Assembly (NCBI GenBank): GCA_905236055.1
Contig: CAJOOA010000076.1
Location: 1-51,594, forward strand
Direction of reading: 5' to 3'
DNA: 51,594 nt
Source of the DNA: Candidatus Gastranaerophilales bacterium
Lineage (GTDB): Bacteria; Cyanobacteriota; Vampirovibrionia; Gastranaerophilales; Gastranaerophilaceae
A program made the translations under genes and the position numbers. A model generated the notes under the pieces. That model was given only the letters and a program-made list of their open reading frames with translations, did no database searches and was not told the origin of the DNA. This document shows, piece after piece, positions 44,903 through 51,594 of the stretch (position 1 is the first letter of the stretch; every line of letters starts with the position of its first letter).

Positions 44903-45966
44903 AAACCGAAATCCTCATCCGCAGGCATATTGGATTTAAGCTTTATTACCTGTTTTTTCACTTTAGGCATATCAATATCTTTACTTGGAGTTTCATTTTC
45001 TATATTTACATACAATTCCAAGTTCTTTTTGGATAATTTTTCACTTTTTTGCTGCGCGACACGTTTTTTGTTCTCTTCAAGCAATTTTTGTGCCGCCGGA
45101 GAAATTGAATCCCCCTCTACGCTTTTAATAATTTTTGCTCTTCTTGCCTGAATTTCTTCTTGCTGCGCTTTTGATAAACTAAGCGTTAAGTCATTTTTTG
45201 AACCAAGTTGATTTTTATATTTATTTTTCAAAACCAAAATCTCAACGCGTCTGTTTTTGGGATCTTTAGGCGAAATAGATTTTTCGGCAGGTCTTGTATC
45301 AGCATAACCTACAGCCGAGAATAGTGAAGGAGAAAACTCAAATCGTTTTATAAGATATCTTACAACCGAGCATGCCCTTGCGCCAGACAATTCCCAATTT
45401 GAAGGATATTGAGCTCCGCTCATTGAAAGACTATCCGTATGTCCTTCAACGATCATATCGTGAAGCACAAATTTTTTGCATATCAAAACTCCGACTTTAT
45501 CGAGGAGTTTACGAGCACTACTGTCTAAATATGCAGAACCTTGTGCAAACAAATATTTATCATCAAAAGTTAATAAAAGCCCTTTGTCAGTGATTTGAGA
45601 ACTTATACCCTCTAATTCTCCCGCTTCTTTTAACTCTTTAATTTCTTGTTCAATTTCTTTAAAAGAAGTTTCTTCATATTTTGGGCTTATATATTCAACC
45701 ATGAGTGACGGAATAAAAGAATTGGCTTGCTGCTGATCAAATAATGAATCATTTTGATCTAAAATGCTTTGTTGGCCGTCAAGTAATGTATTTTGGCTAA
45801 AAGCATTCCTTAAAGATTCTTCTAATTTTGCGAAATCTGTTGCATCAATTTGAGCCAAGGCGTAAAGTACAACAAAGGTAGCAAAAAGAAGGGTGATAAA
45901 ATCCCCGTATGATACGAGCCATCTCTCAAGATTTTCATGATCTTCTTGCTTCTTTTTTTTAGCCAT
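44899..45966 (-). CDS. motB: MotB-type stator protein with OmpA-like domain
   Basis: 355 residues. One membrane helix follows WLVSYGDFITLLFATFVVLYA, with the proton-carrying Asp conserved. A periplasmic linker precedes an OmpA-like peptidoglycan-binding domain (about 150-260: VEGHTDSLSMSG, WELSGARACSVVRYL, NRRVEILV). A further 100-residue Lys-rich tail is longer than in usual MotB. ATG 45964-45966 overlaps the motA stop (ATGGCTAA); a TTG at 45996 is less likely. A flagellar stator or a gliding/other proton-driven stator is possible. Confidence 0.88.
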   Translation of the reverse strand: MAKKKKQEDHENLERWLVSYGDFITLLFATFVVLYALAQIDATDFAKLEESLRNAFSQNTLLDGQQSILDQNDSLFDQQQANSFIPSLMVEYISPKYEETSFKEIEQEIKELKEAGELEGISSQITDKGLLLTFDDKYLFAQGSAYLDSSARKLLDKVGVLICKKFVLHDMIVEGHTDSLSMSGAQYPSNWELSGARACSVVRYLIKRFEFSPSLFSAVGYADTRPAEKSISPKDPKNRRVEILVLKNKYKNQLGSKNDLTLSLSKAQQEEIQARRAKIIKSVEGDSISPAAQKLLEENKKRVAQQKSEKLSKKNLELYVNIENETPSKDIDMPKVKKQVIKLKSNMPADEDFGL

Positions 45967-46732
45967 TCGCCTGATTTCCGTCCGCACCTTCTTCAAGAAT
46001 GAAGGAACGTAATTTCCTTTCTATAAGCACCGGGCTCTCACCGGCTTGGATTGATAACACACCTTCCACAATCATGTTTTTATATAAGAAAACATTTTGG
46101 TATATAAACTTAATTCTTGTTCCCAAAGGTATCATAACCAGGTTCGCGGCAAACAAACCATAGATTGTTGCAACGAACGCAACAGCAATACCGGCACCGA
46201 GTTTAGACGGATCTGAAAGGTTTTGCATAACCTGAATTAATCCCATAACCGCACCAATGATACCGAGTGTCGGTGAATATCCGCCGAAGGATTCAAACAC
46301 TTTTGCAGCACTGGCCACTTTAGCTTCCAATGCCTCAATTTGATTTTCCATCATTGTTCTTACCAATGTTGGATCGGTACCATCTGCAACAGCTCCTAGG
46401 CCTAATGTTAGAAGCGAATCTGAAGCATTGTTAGCTTCTTTTTCAAGAGCAATTATACCTTCTTTTCTTGCTTTTGCAGCGAAACCGCCAATCTCTGATA
46501 TAAGCGCCTGAAAATCACTCACAGGTGGAAAAAATACATTTTTTAGCATAGATAAGGCAAGCTTAATTATAGGTGCGGGGAAACTCAAAACAATTGCGCC
46601 TGTAGTACCGCCAAGTACAATAAATGCAGCCGTAATTTGCAATAATTGTCCAATATTACCGCCTTCCATGGCTTGTCCTAAAAGAATCAAACCGATTCCC
46701 AGAAACATACCTACTACTGCAAATATATCCAT
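45959..46732 (-). CDS. motA: MotA-type stator protein
   Basis: 257 residues with four membrane helices: MDIFAVVGMFLGIGLIL, TAAFIVLGGTTGAIVLSF, GGYSPTLGIIGAVMGLIQVM and AGIAVAFVATIYGLFAANLVMIP, matching MotA with its large cytoplasmic loop. ATG 46730-46732 has TTGGAGACAGCT ahead; a TTG at 46744 gives four extra residues. With MotB it forms an ion channel that drives rotation. No other flagellar gene is in the window. Confidence 0.92.
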   Translation of the reverse strand: MDIFAVVGMFLGIGLILLGQAMEGGNIGQLLQITAAFIVLGGTTGAIVLSFPAPIIKLALSMLKNVFFPPVSDFQALISEIGGFAAKARKEGIIALEKEANNASDSLLTLGLGAVADGTDPTLVRTMMENQIEALEAKVASAAKVFESFGGYSPTLGIIGAVMGLIQVMQNLSDPSKLGAGIAVAFVATIYGLFAANLVMIPLGTRIKFIYQNVFLYKNMIVEGVLSIQAGESPVLIERKLRSFILEEGADGNQANG

Positions 46733-46854
46733 AGCTGTCTCCAATTTATACTATTCTACGTTAATTAAACAACATTTTAAGTACTTTTAAATCCTTTAAA
46801 TATAGTATCTGTAAGCAAAAATTTTTAATAAATATTTTATGTTAAAATTGACTT

Positions 46855-47853
46855 ATGAGTGTCGGACAAATTTTTAAAATACATTCGGATTTTTATTATG
46901 TAAATTCTCAAAATCAGCATTTCGAATGCAAGCTTCGCGAAGTAATTAAAAAACAAAAGCAAAAGGTCCTAGTAGGCGATTTTGTTGAATTTAATAACGG
47001 CGCAATTGAAAAAATATTACCGAGAAAAAATTTCATTACAAGACCTGCCGTTTCAAATATTGATCAGGTAATTATTGTTTCCGCCGTCAAAGAACCCGAA
47101 CTCAGCTTTACACAATTAAATCGTTATGTTTCTTTTGCAAAGTATCACAAAATTCCGGCTATTCTTTGTTTTAATAAAAACGATTTATCCGAAAATGATA
47201 AAATAATCGAAAAAGTTTTTTCAATTTATGAACCGCTCGGTTATGACATCTTATTTACTTCTGCTATAGAAGGTTATGGTTTAGAAGAATTTAAAAATAT
47301 CTTAAACAACAAGACATCAGTCTTATGCGGGGCTTCAGGCGTGGGAAAATCAACTCTGATAAGTGCAGTAAGCGGAGTCAATTTGAGAACAAAAGATGTA
47401 AGCGAAAAAACCGGAAGAGGAACACATACAACCCGCCACTGCGAAATTATTAATTTGGATGAAAATTCAAGAATAGTCGACACCCCTGGCTTTAGCAATT
47501 TAAAGTTTGATTTCCTTCTGCCAAATGAAATAGATTCAATGTTTGAAGAAATTCATTTCTACAAGCCGTCCTGCAAATTTCCTGATTGTTTGCACATTAA
47601 TGAAACCGATTGCGCAGTAAAAGCAAATATAGGGAAAATAGACGAAACTCGATACGAAAGCTATATTTCATTTGTTGAAGAAGCGAAAAGTTATAAAGAA
47701 AAACTGAAAAATCAGGGAGTCAAAAAAGAAACCTCACAAAAAAATACACATGAAAAAGTTGCGGTCAAAATAAGCTCCAGAAAACGTGAAAGTGCAAGAA
47801 ATACAAAAAAACAAAATATTTATAAGGATATAGAAAATGCAGACTATGATTGA
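46855..47853 (+). CDS. rsgA: Ribosome small-subunit GTPase RsgA
   Basis: Late maturation factor of the 30S subunit. The 332 residues have an N-terminal OB domain, a circularly permuted GTPase with FNKNDL first, then CGASGVGKSTLI and VDTPGFSNL, and a zinc site CKFPDCLHINETDC. A Lys-rich tail of about 40 residues is added. No ribosome site is seen; a TTAAAAT -10-like box ends about seven bases before the ATG, which suggests leaderless translation. It overlaps the ispA-family gene by 17 bases. Confidence 0.95.
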   Translation: MSVGQIFKIHSDFYYVNSQNQHFECKLREVIKKQKQKVLVGDFVEFNNGAIEKILPRKNFITRPAVSNIDQVIIVSAVKEPELSFTQLNRYVSFAKYHKIPAILCFNKNDLSENDKIIEKVFSIYEPLGYDILFTSAIEGYGLEEFKNILNNKTSVLCGASGVGKSTLISAVSGVNLRTKDVSEKTGRGTHTTRHCEIINLDENSRIVDTPGFSNLKFDFLLPNEIDSMFEEIHFYKPSCKFPDCLHINETDCAVKANIGKIDETRYESYISFVEEAKSYKEKLKNQGVKKETSQKNTHEKVAVKISSRKRESARNTKKQNIYKDIENADYD

Positions 47854-48703
47854 TTTAATCGATAAAAAATTAGATGAATATTTACCGATTATCTACCCTG
47901 AAGATATTTTTAAAGCAATGAAATATACGGTTACTCTCCCTGGGAAAAGACTTCGCCCCGTTATGTGCCTTGAAACTACAAGAATGCTTGGCGGAGATAT
48001 GAACAAGGCCATTCCGACAGCTTGCGCTATTGAAATGCTTCATGCACAAAGTTTAATACATGATGATTTACCTTGCATGGATAACGATGACTTCAGACGA
48101 GGAAACCCTTCAAACCATAAGGTTTTTGGTGAAGCAAATGCAGTCCTTGCAGGAGATGCCCTCCTAACTTTTGCACCTCAATTGATTATTGAAAAAAGTG
48201 AATTGTCCCCTGAAACCGTTCTGAAACTTGTTCACGAATTTACAAAATGGGGTGGGGCTTACGCTCTTATCGCCGGTCAGGTTGTTGATATTGAATCAGA
48301 GAAAGGTAAGTTTGTAAAATCACCTGAAGAAACATTACAATTCATTCATAACAACAAAACAGGTGCTCTTTTCAAACTATCGATGCGTACAGGAGCAATT
48401 ATTGCTAATGCAGACGCTGAAGTTATGAAAGAAATTGATAGGTTCGCACAAAATTTTGGCCTTGCTTTCCAAATATATGACGACATTATGGACGAGATTT
48501 CTTCGTTTGAAGAACTTGGGAAAACGGTCGGGAAAGACAAAAACAGTGGAAAACTTACTTATGCTTCATTATATGGATTAGAAGAAGCTAAAAATAAATT
48601 TTCTTCGCATATAAATATTTGTTATGATATAATCGAGAAGTATGATTCAGAAATAATTTCAGGAATCATAAACAAGCTAAGTAGCAGATTAACAGGAGTT
48701 TAG
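47837..48703 (+). CDS. ispA: Polyprenyl diphosphate synthase (farnesyl/geranylgeranyl type)
   Basis: Condenses isopentenyl diphosphate units. The 288 residues carry the first Asp motif HDDLPCMDNDDFRRG and the second YDDIMDE, plus LPGKRLRP near the N-terminus and GKDKNSGK near the end. The residues before the first motif (MLHAQSLIHDD) are of the short-chain type, so C15 or C20 products are likely. AAGGAT lies 7 bases ahead of ATG 47837. The product may serve the prenyltransferase at 286-1266. Confidence 0.93.
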   Translation: MQTMIDLIDKKLDEYLPIIYPEDIFKAMKYTVTLPGKRLRPVMCLETTRMLGGDMNKAIPTACAIEMLHAQSLIHDDLPCMDNDDFRRGNPSNHKVFGEANAVLAGDALLTFAPQLIIEKSELSPETVLKLVHEFTKWGGAYALIAGQVVDIESEKGKFVKSPEETLQFIHNNKTGALFKLSMRTGAIIANADAEVMKEIDRFAQNFGLAFQIYDDIMDEISSFEELGKTVGKDKNSGKLTYASLYGLEEAKNKFSSHINICYDIIEKYDSEIISGIINKLSSRLTGV

Positions 48704-49180
48704 ATGGATTTTAGTCTTATATACAATACAGGGTATGAAGCTCTTTTTGTGGGAGTTTCGGTAGTAGCCATAACACAAGTTGTTAAATTCTTTTCACATT
48801 TAATTATTAAAAGAACAGCTGATTTCAGAATGTTCACCACAACAGGCGGAATGCCAAGTTCTCACGCTTCCGGTGTAATGGGGCTTGCAACTACAGTCGG
48901 ACTAATAAGGGGCTTTTCTTCTATAGAATTTGCAATCGCATTAGGATACTCTCTTATAGTAATGTACGATGCTGCAGGCGTAAGACGTGCAGCAGGAAGA
49001 CAAGCAGCTTGCCTGAATAAAATAATTATGGATGTCTACAAACAAGAACTGAAAGAAGCCGGCGGTAAACTTAAAGAACTACTCGGACATACACCTTTAC
49101 AAGTATTTGTCGGCGCGCTTGTCGGCATCATTTATGCTTATTACATCCATATTCTTTTGTATTCATTAATCAATAATTAA
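48704..49180 (+). CDS. Divergent PAP2-family membrane protein (DUF212)
   Basis: 158 residues with about four membrane segments. TTGGMPSSHASGVMGLAT resembles the PSGH phosphatase motif of PAP2 enzymes, and YDAAGVRRAAGRQA is specific to DUF212. Such proteins are widespread in cyanobacteria and Firmicutes and in plants. It follows the isoprenoid synthase directly with AGGAG, so polyprenyl phosphate handling is a fair guess. Confidence 0.88.
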   Translation: MDFSLIYNTGYEALFVGVSVVAITQVVKFFSHLIIKRTADFRMFTTTGGMPSSHASGVMGLATTVGLIRGFSSIEFAIALGYSLIVMYDAAGVRRAAGRQAACLNKIIMDVYKQELKEAGGKLKELLGHTPLQVFVGALVGIIYAYYIHILLYSLINN

Positions 49181-49270
49181 TTCTTATTGTAAGTATTTTT
49201 TCTAATTACCGGAAAGGATTTTTCTAAAGATTTATCCTATCTTGCCGTATATAAAATCGTGAGGTGAAAA

Positions 49271-49444
49271 ATGGCAAGAATAATTGAATCAACTACCGGG
49301 CAAAGAAGAGTTATAAAATTATCTACAGAGGACATAATTACTATCGTTCAGGATTACCAGAGAATTGTACCCAGATTCTCAACAAAAAATGACGCAAGAA
49401 ATTATCTTGAAGATACTGTTATTTTTATTCCGGAAGATGTCTAG
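49271..49444 (+). CDS. Small 57-residue protein
   Basis: Open frame with a strong ribosome site (GTGAGGTGAAAA) before ATG 49271 and a likely promoter 5' of it (TATAAAA near 49250). The product, MARIIESTTGQRR...FIPEDV, has a compact pattern of alternating hydrophobic residues and could be a small folded or DNA/RNA-binding protein. No family recognised. Its stop overlaps the stop of the convergent TPR gene by 4 bases. Confidence 0.7.
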   Translation: MARIIESTTGQRRVIKLSTEDIITIVQDYQRIVPRFSTKNDARNYLEDTVIFIPEDV

Positions 49445-51102
49445 AATGGTTCTGTAGACATCAATTCTGCAAGCGCTGTTTTTGCAGCTTCATGTGAAGG
49501 ATCTTCTTCCAGTACTTCGCGATATAAATCTTTTGCTTTTTCTCTGTTGTTGGATTCACAAAGTAAAGCAAGGTTATACTTCGCATCAATTAAATTTGGA
49601 TCGTTTTGTAATGCTTGGTTCAAACATTCTTCAGCATTTTTCACATCATGCAGCGAAATATATAATACCCCGGAACGATATAACCCCTGTGCGTTCTTAG
49701 GATCTATCTTTAACAAATCCGACAATGCCTTCTTTTCCTCAAATAAATTACCTAATTCATGATGTGCTTCAGAAAGTTTTAGATAATACTTAATATGGTA
49801 ATTATTAAATTTATCATATTCAATTGCTTTAAGCATACTTTCTACACAAGAATTGAAATTATTTTGCTCATAGTATATGATACCCTGATTATAATAAATT
49901 TCCGGATTTAATACGTCATAATCAGTCGCTTTATTAAGATAACTATGAGCCATTTCATAATTACCACCTTTAGCTACAAATATTGCCCATTGAATATACA
50001 TTTGAGCAACTAATGCTCTTATATTTTTAACCTCTTTTTGTGTTGCCTTATCCAACAACGTCATGTACTGTTCTAACGCTTTTTCATACTGATCTTGTTG
50101 TATATATGCTTGTGCAAGTTCTGTCGTAACATCATAAGCACTCTGAGACATCATAACAAGTTCTTTCAAAATGCTGATTCCTGTGTCATAATTTTCCAGT
50201 TTTAGGTTGAAATTAGCTATGTTTGTTCTGACTTTGTATGTATCTGCGCCTTGTACTTCAAGCAATTTCTCAGAATATTCTATTGCCTTTTGATAATCCT
50301 CTGTTTCAACATACATATCAATAAGCGTTTCATATACCCATATCAAAGCTTTTGGCTCGGTTACAAACCCAAGCATATACAAAAGTGTTTCAATTGCCTT
50401 AGGATAATTATTAAGTTTTATATAAAGTTCCGTTAATTTTTTGTTCGTTTCAACATCTGTCGGATAAATACTGAGCTTAGTTTTATACGCCTCAAAAGCA
50501 GCAGGATAATCATGCGTCTCTTCGTTCAATTCTGCTAAAATACTGTATATTTTAGCCAATTCATCATTATTTTTTATTAAATCAACGAGGATATTATATA
50601 CGGAAATCGAAGAATATACCTGCTCGGTTTCTCGGTATAATTCGGCGAGAGTCCTTACTACTTCGGGATCACGGCTTCTGTAATCAAATATTTCTTCAAA
50701 TTCTTTTATTGCTTTACTTAAAAGACCTTTTCTTACATAACAATCACCTAATATTTTTTTTGTTGAAATATTATTAGGATCACGTTTTAAAATAGTAAGA
50801 CACTGTTTTATGGCATTATTAAATTTTCTGTCCCTGAAATAAGCTTCGGCAAGGTACTGCCTAACTTCGAGATGAGAAGGCATCCTCTCAAGATATTTCA
50901 TTGCCAAAAGTTCAACCAAAGCATATTCTTCTTGGTTAAACAGGGTGCGAACATGCTCCAATATATTCTTAGTTGTAAGTTGAAACTCTTTATCTTCTTT
51001 AGTCAATCCTTTGGGTATTATTATGGAATAAAGAATATATACCGCAACCATTGCCACCACAAAGGCAACGAGTATATATATAATGTTAACGTTAATATTC
51101 AT
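49441..51102 (-). CDS. Long membrane-anchored TPR protein
   Basis: 553 residues. An N-terminal membrane segment (about 5-27, VNIIYILVAFVVAMVAVYILY) is followed by about fourteen TPR or TPR-like units through to the C-terminus; YYNQGIIYYEQNNFNSCVESMLKAI is a clear one. Similar in layout to LapB/YciM and to PilF-like scaffolds, but no rubredoxin-type metal site is present at the C-terminus. AAGAGA precedes the ATG. Partner unknown. Confidence 0.85.
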   Translation of the reverse strand: MNINVNIIYILVAFVVAMVAVYILYSIIIPKGLTKEDKEFQLTTKNILEHVRTLFNQEEYALVELLAMKYLERMPSHLEVRQYLAEAYFRDRKFNNAIKQCLTILKRDPNNISTKKILGDCYVRKGLLSKAIKEFEEIFDYRSRDPEVVRTLAELYRETEQVYSSISVYNILVDLIKNNDELAKIYSILAELNEETHDYPAAFEAYKTKLSIYPTDVETNKKLTELYIKLNNYPKAIETLLYMLGFVTEPKALIWVYETLIDMYVETEDYQKAIEYSEKLLEVQGADTYKVRTNIANFNLKLENYDTGISILKELVMMSQSAYDVTTELAQAYIQQDQYEKALEQYMTLLDKATQKEVKNIRALVAQMYIQWAIFVAKGGNYEMAHSYLNKATDYDVLNPEIYYNQGIIYYEQNNFNSCVESMLKAIEYDKFNNYHIKYYLKLSEAHHELGNLFEEKKALSDLLKIDPKNAQGLYRSGVLYISLHDVKNAEECLNQALQNDPNLIDAKYNLALLCESNNREKAKDLYREVLEEDPSHEAAKTALAELMSTEPF

Positions 51103-51261
51103 ATAAAGTCTCTTAGTTCATACCATTTTATTATACTATATTATGTGCAAATTTCCAAACATTGTATTAATAAAATTTTATAACAAGGGCCAAAATTAAG
51201 GATCTGATTATAAATTATTGCTCTTGATTTTTTAATATTTAGTTGATAGTATAAACACAGC

Positions 51262-51514
51262 GGGTCTGTGGCACTCTGCCGAAGAGAATCCGAACCATTG
51301 AGGATTTTCTGAGAGGTAGGTAGCGGGGGTAAATGAAACCCTTTGAAACCGCAGGCGCAATGACAATTAAATAACATAAGCCACATACTAGGGCCTGTGG
51401 CAACTGAACGAGGAAAGTGACTAAATGTCACGTTACAAGTGAAGTTAGGTAGCGCAAGAAACAAGGTTTCTTCGCTAACGCGAAGCCCTACAAACAAATG
51501 AATATAGACGCCAC
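51262..51514 (+). ncRNA. Two tandem diverged structured-RNA units upstream of tRNA
   Basis: In the 412-base gap between the TPR gene and the tRNA. Unit 1 (51262-51390) and unit 2 (51391-51514) both begin GGGYCTGTGGC and both have TAGGTAGCG exactly 55 bases further on. Between these, each forms a hairpin at the same place with different bases (unit 1 AATCC/GGATT, unit 2 GTGAC/GTCAC), and after TAGGTAGCG each forms another (unit 1 GGGT/ACCC within GCGG/CCGC; unit 2 AGAAAC/GTTTCT within GCG/CGC). TATAAA at 51250-51255 predicts a start at 51262. I do not recognise a known RNA family. Confidence 0.5.
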
Positions 51515-51586
51515 GGGCCTGTGGCGCAGCGGTAGCGCAGAGGACTCATAATCCTTTGGTCGTGGGTTCGAATCCCTCCGGGCCCA
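51515..51586 (+). tRNA. tRNA with CAT anticodon (elongator Met, or Ile2)
   Basis: Acceptor arms GGGCCTG and CGGGCCC pair fully, with discriminator A51586. The anticodon loop CTCATAA places CAT at 51547-51549, closed by GAGGA/TCCTT. T-loop TTCGAAT; the T stem has one T-T mismatch. A Watson-Crick 1-72 pair and no GGG/CCC anticodon stem argue against initiator tRNA. CCA is not encoded. tRNA-Ile2 with a modified C34 cannot be excluded. Confidence 0.9.
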
Positions 51587-51594
51587 AATTTAAT

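Noticed and set aside
46811-46848. Another copy of the shared upstream element before rsgA (AGCAAAAATTTTTAATAAAT)
   Set aside because: Lacks the ACGG end, the match is within low-complexity A/T, and the gene is housekeeping.
51340-51375. tmRNA tag-like frame
   Set aside because: No ALAA-type ending and no tRNA-like 5' GGGG...TTTCGACA segment.
51141-51497. Minus-strand open frame of 118 codons across the tRNA-upstream region
   Set aside because: No ribosome site, no sensible protein pattern, and it lies over the repeated, hairpin-rich RNA units.
51391-51514. RNase P RNA, because of GAGGAAAGT
   Set aside because: The expected CCGGGCTCC continuation and the ACAGAA segment near the 3' end are absent, and the unit is too short.
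1-51594. CRISPR arrays, insertion sequences and prophage genes
   Set aside because: None seen: no regular spacer-repeat pattern, no transposase or integrase, and no terminal inverted repeats around genes.

Overview
The window is about 51.6 kb of AT-rich bacterial DNA, nearly all of it coding. The best guess at the host is a gut Candidatus Gastranaerophilales (Melainabacteria/Vampirovibrionia, the non-photosynthetic sister group of Cyanobacteria). Reasons: a Gram-negative envelope (lpxC, lpxD, heptose adenylyltransferase, autotransporter, barrel protein), anaerobe-type enzymes (flavin reductase-rubredoxin fusion), cyanobacteria-like items (a Tic20-like membrane protein, short SSB), and a set of lineage-specific proteins with a recurring N-terminal peptide. 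The assignment is inference; no rRNA is present.

Layout. 1-6664 (minus): rfaE2-lpxD-lpxC, then fabZ-rpiB-rsfS-TPR protein-Tic20-like-UbiA/MenA-like prenyltransferase, then acpP running off the left edge. 6766-8697: HESRH protein convergent with asd. 8927-14177 (plus): a large Pmp-like autotransporter followed by two lineage-specific proteins. 14181-15283: dapB and a candidate small RNA with terminator. 15283-24441: a GNAT-like protein; a minus operon PpiC lipoprotein-ssb-four-carbon acid sugar kinase-small protein-pdxA; then a radical SAM protein, a calpain-like cysteine protease and a SEC-C protein. 24467-30975: serS, a VWA protein, a methionine gamma-lyase-family enzyme, flavin reductase-rubredoxin, TPR and a GGDEF cyclase. 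30991-38653 (plus): scpA-scpB-metzincin/TPR-barrel protein, then pyrH-frr-cdsA-rnc. 38659-49444: tdk, an arginine/lysine decarboxylase-family gene, a lineage-specific protein, glgA, a HEAT-like protein, motA-motB-orf, rsgA-ispA-DUF212, and a 57-residue protein. 49441-51594: a long TPR protein, a duplicated structured-RNA region, and a CAT-anticodon tRNA.

Most housekeeping genes form tight operons for envelope lipid, fatty acid, lysine precursor (asd, dapB), isoprenoid and ribosome-related functions. Against this stands a scattered set of genes (6766, 11757, 13410, 21601 minus, 22630 minus, 40942) that share a near-identical upstream element, GCAAAAAATWTTTTTACGG-like, and in several cases an N-terminus of the form M-K/Q/N-I/V-x-P-I-x-N followed by an F-x-G/A/K patch. 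They include a calpain-like protease, a radical SAM enzyme, an HExxH protein and a lipoprotein-like protein. I think this shared promoter element plus shared leader peptide is the most likely undescribed system here. The second candidate is the pair of diverged tandem RNA domains (129-base period) immediately upstream of the tRNA.
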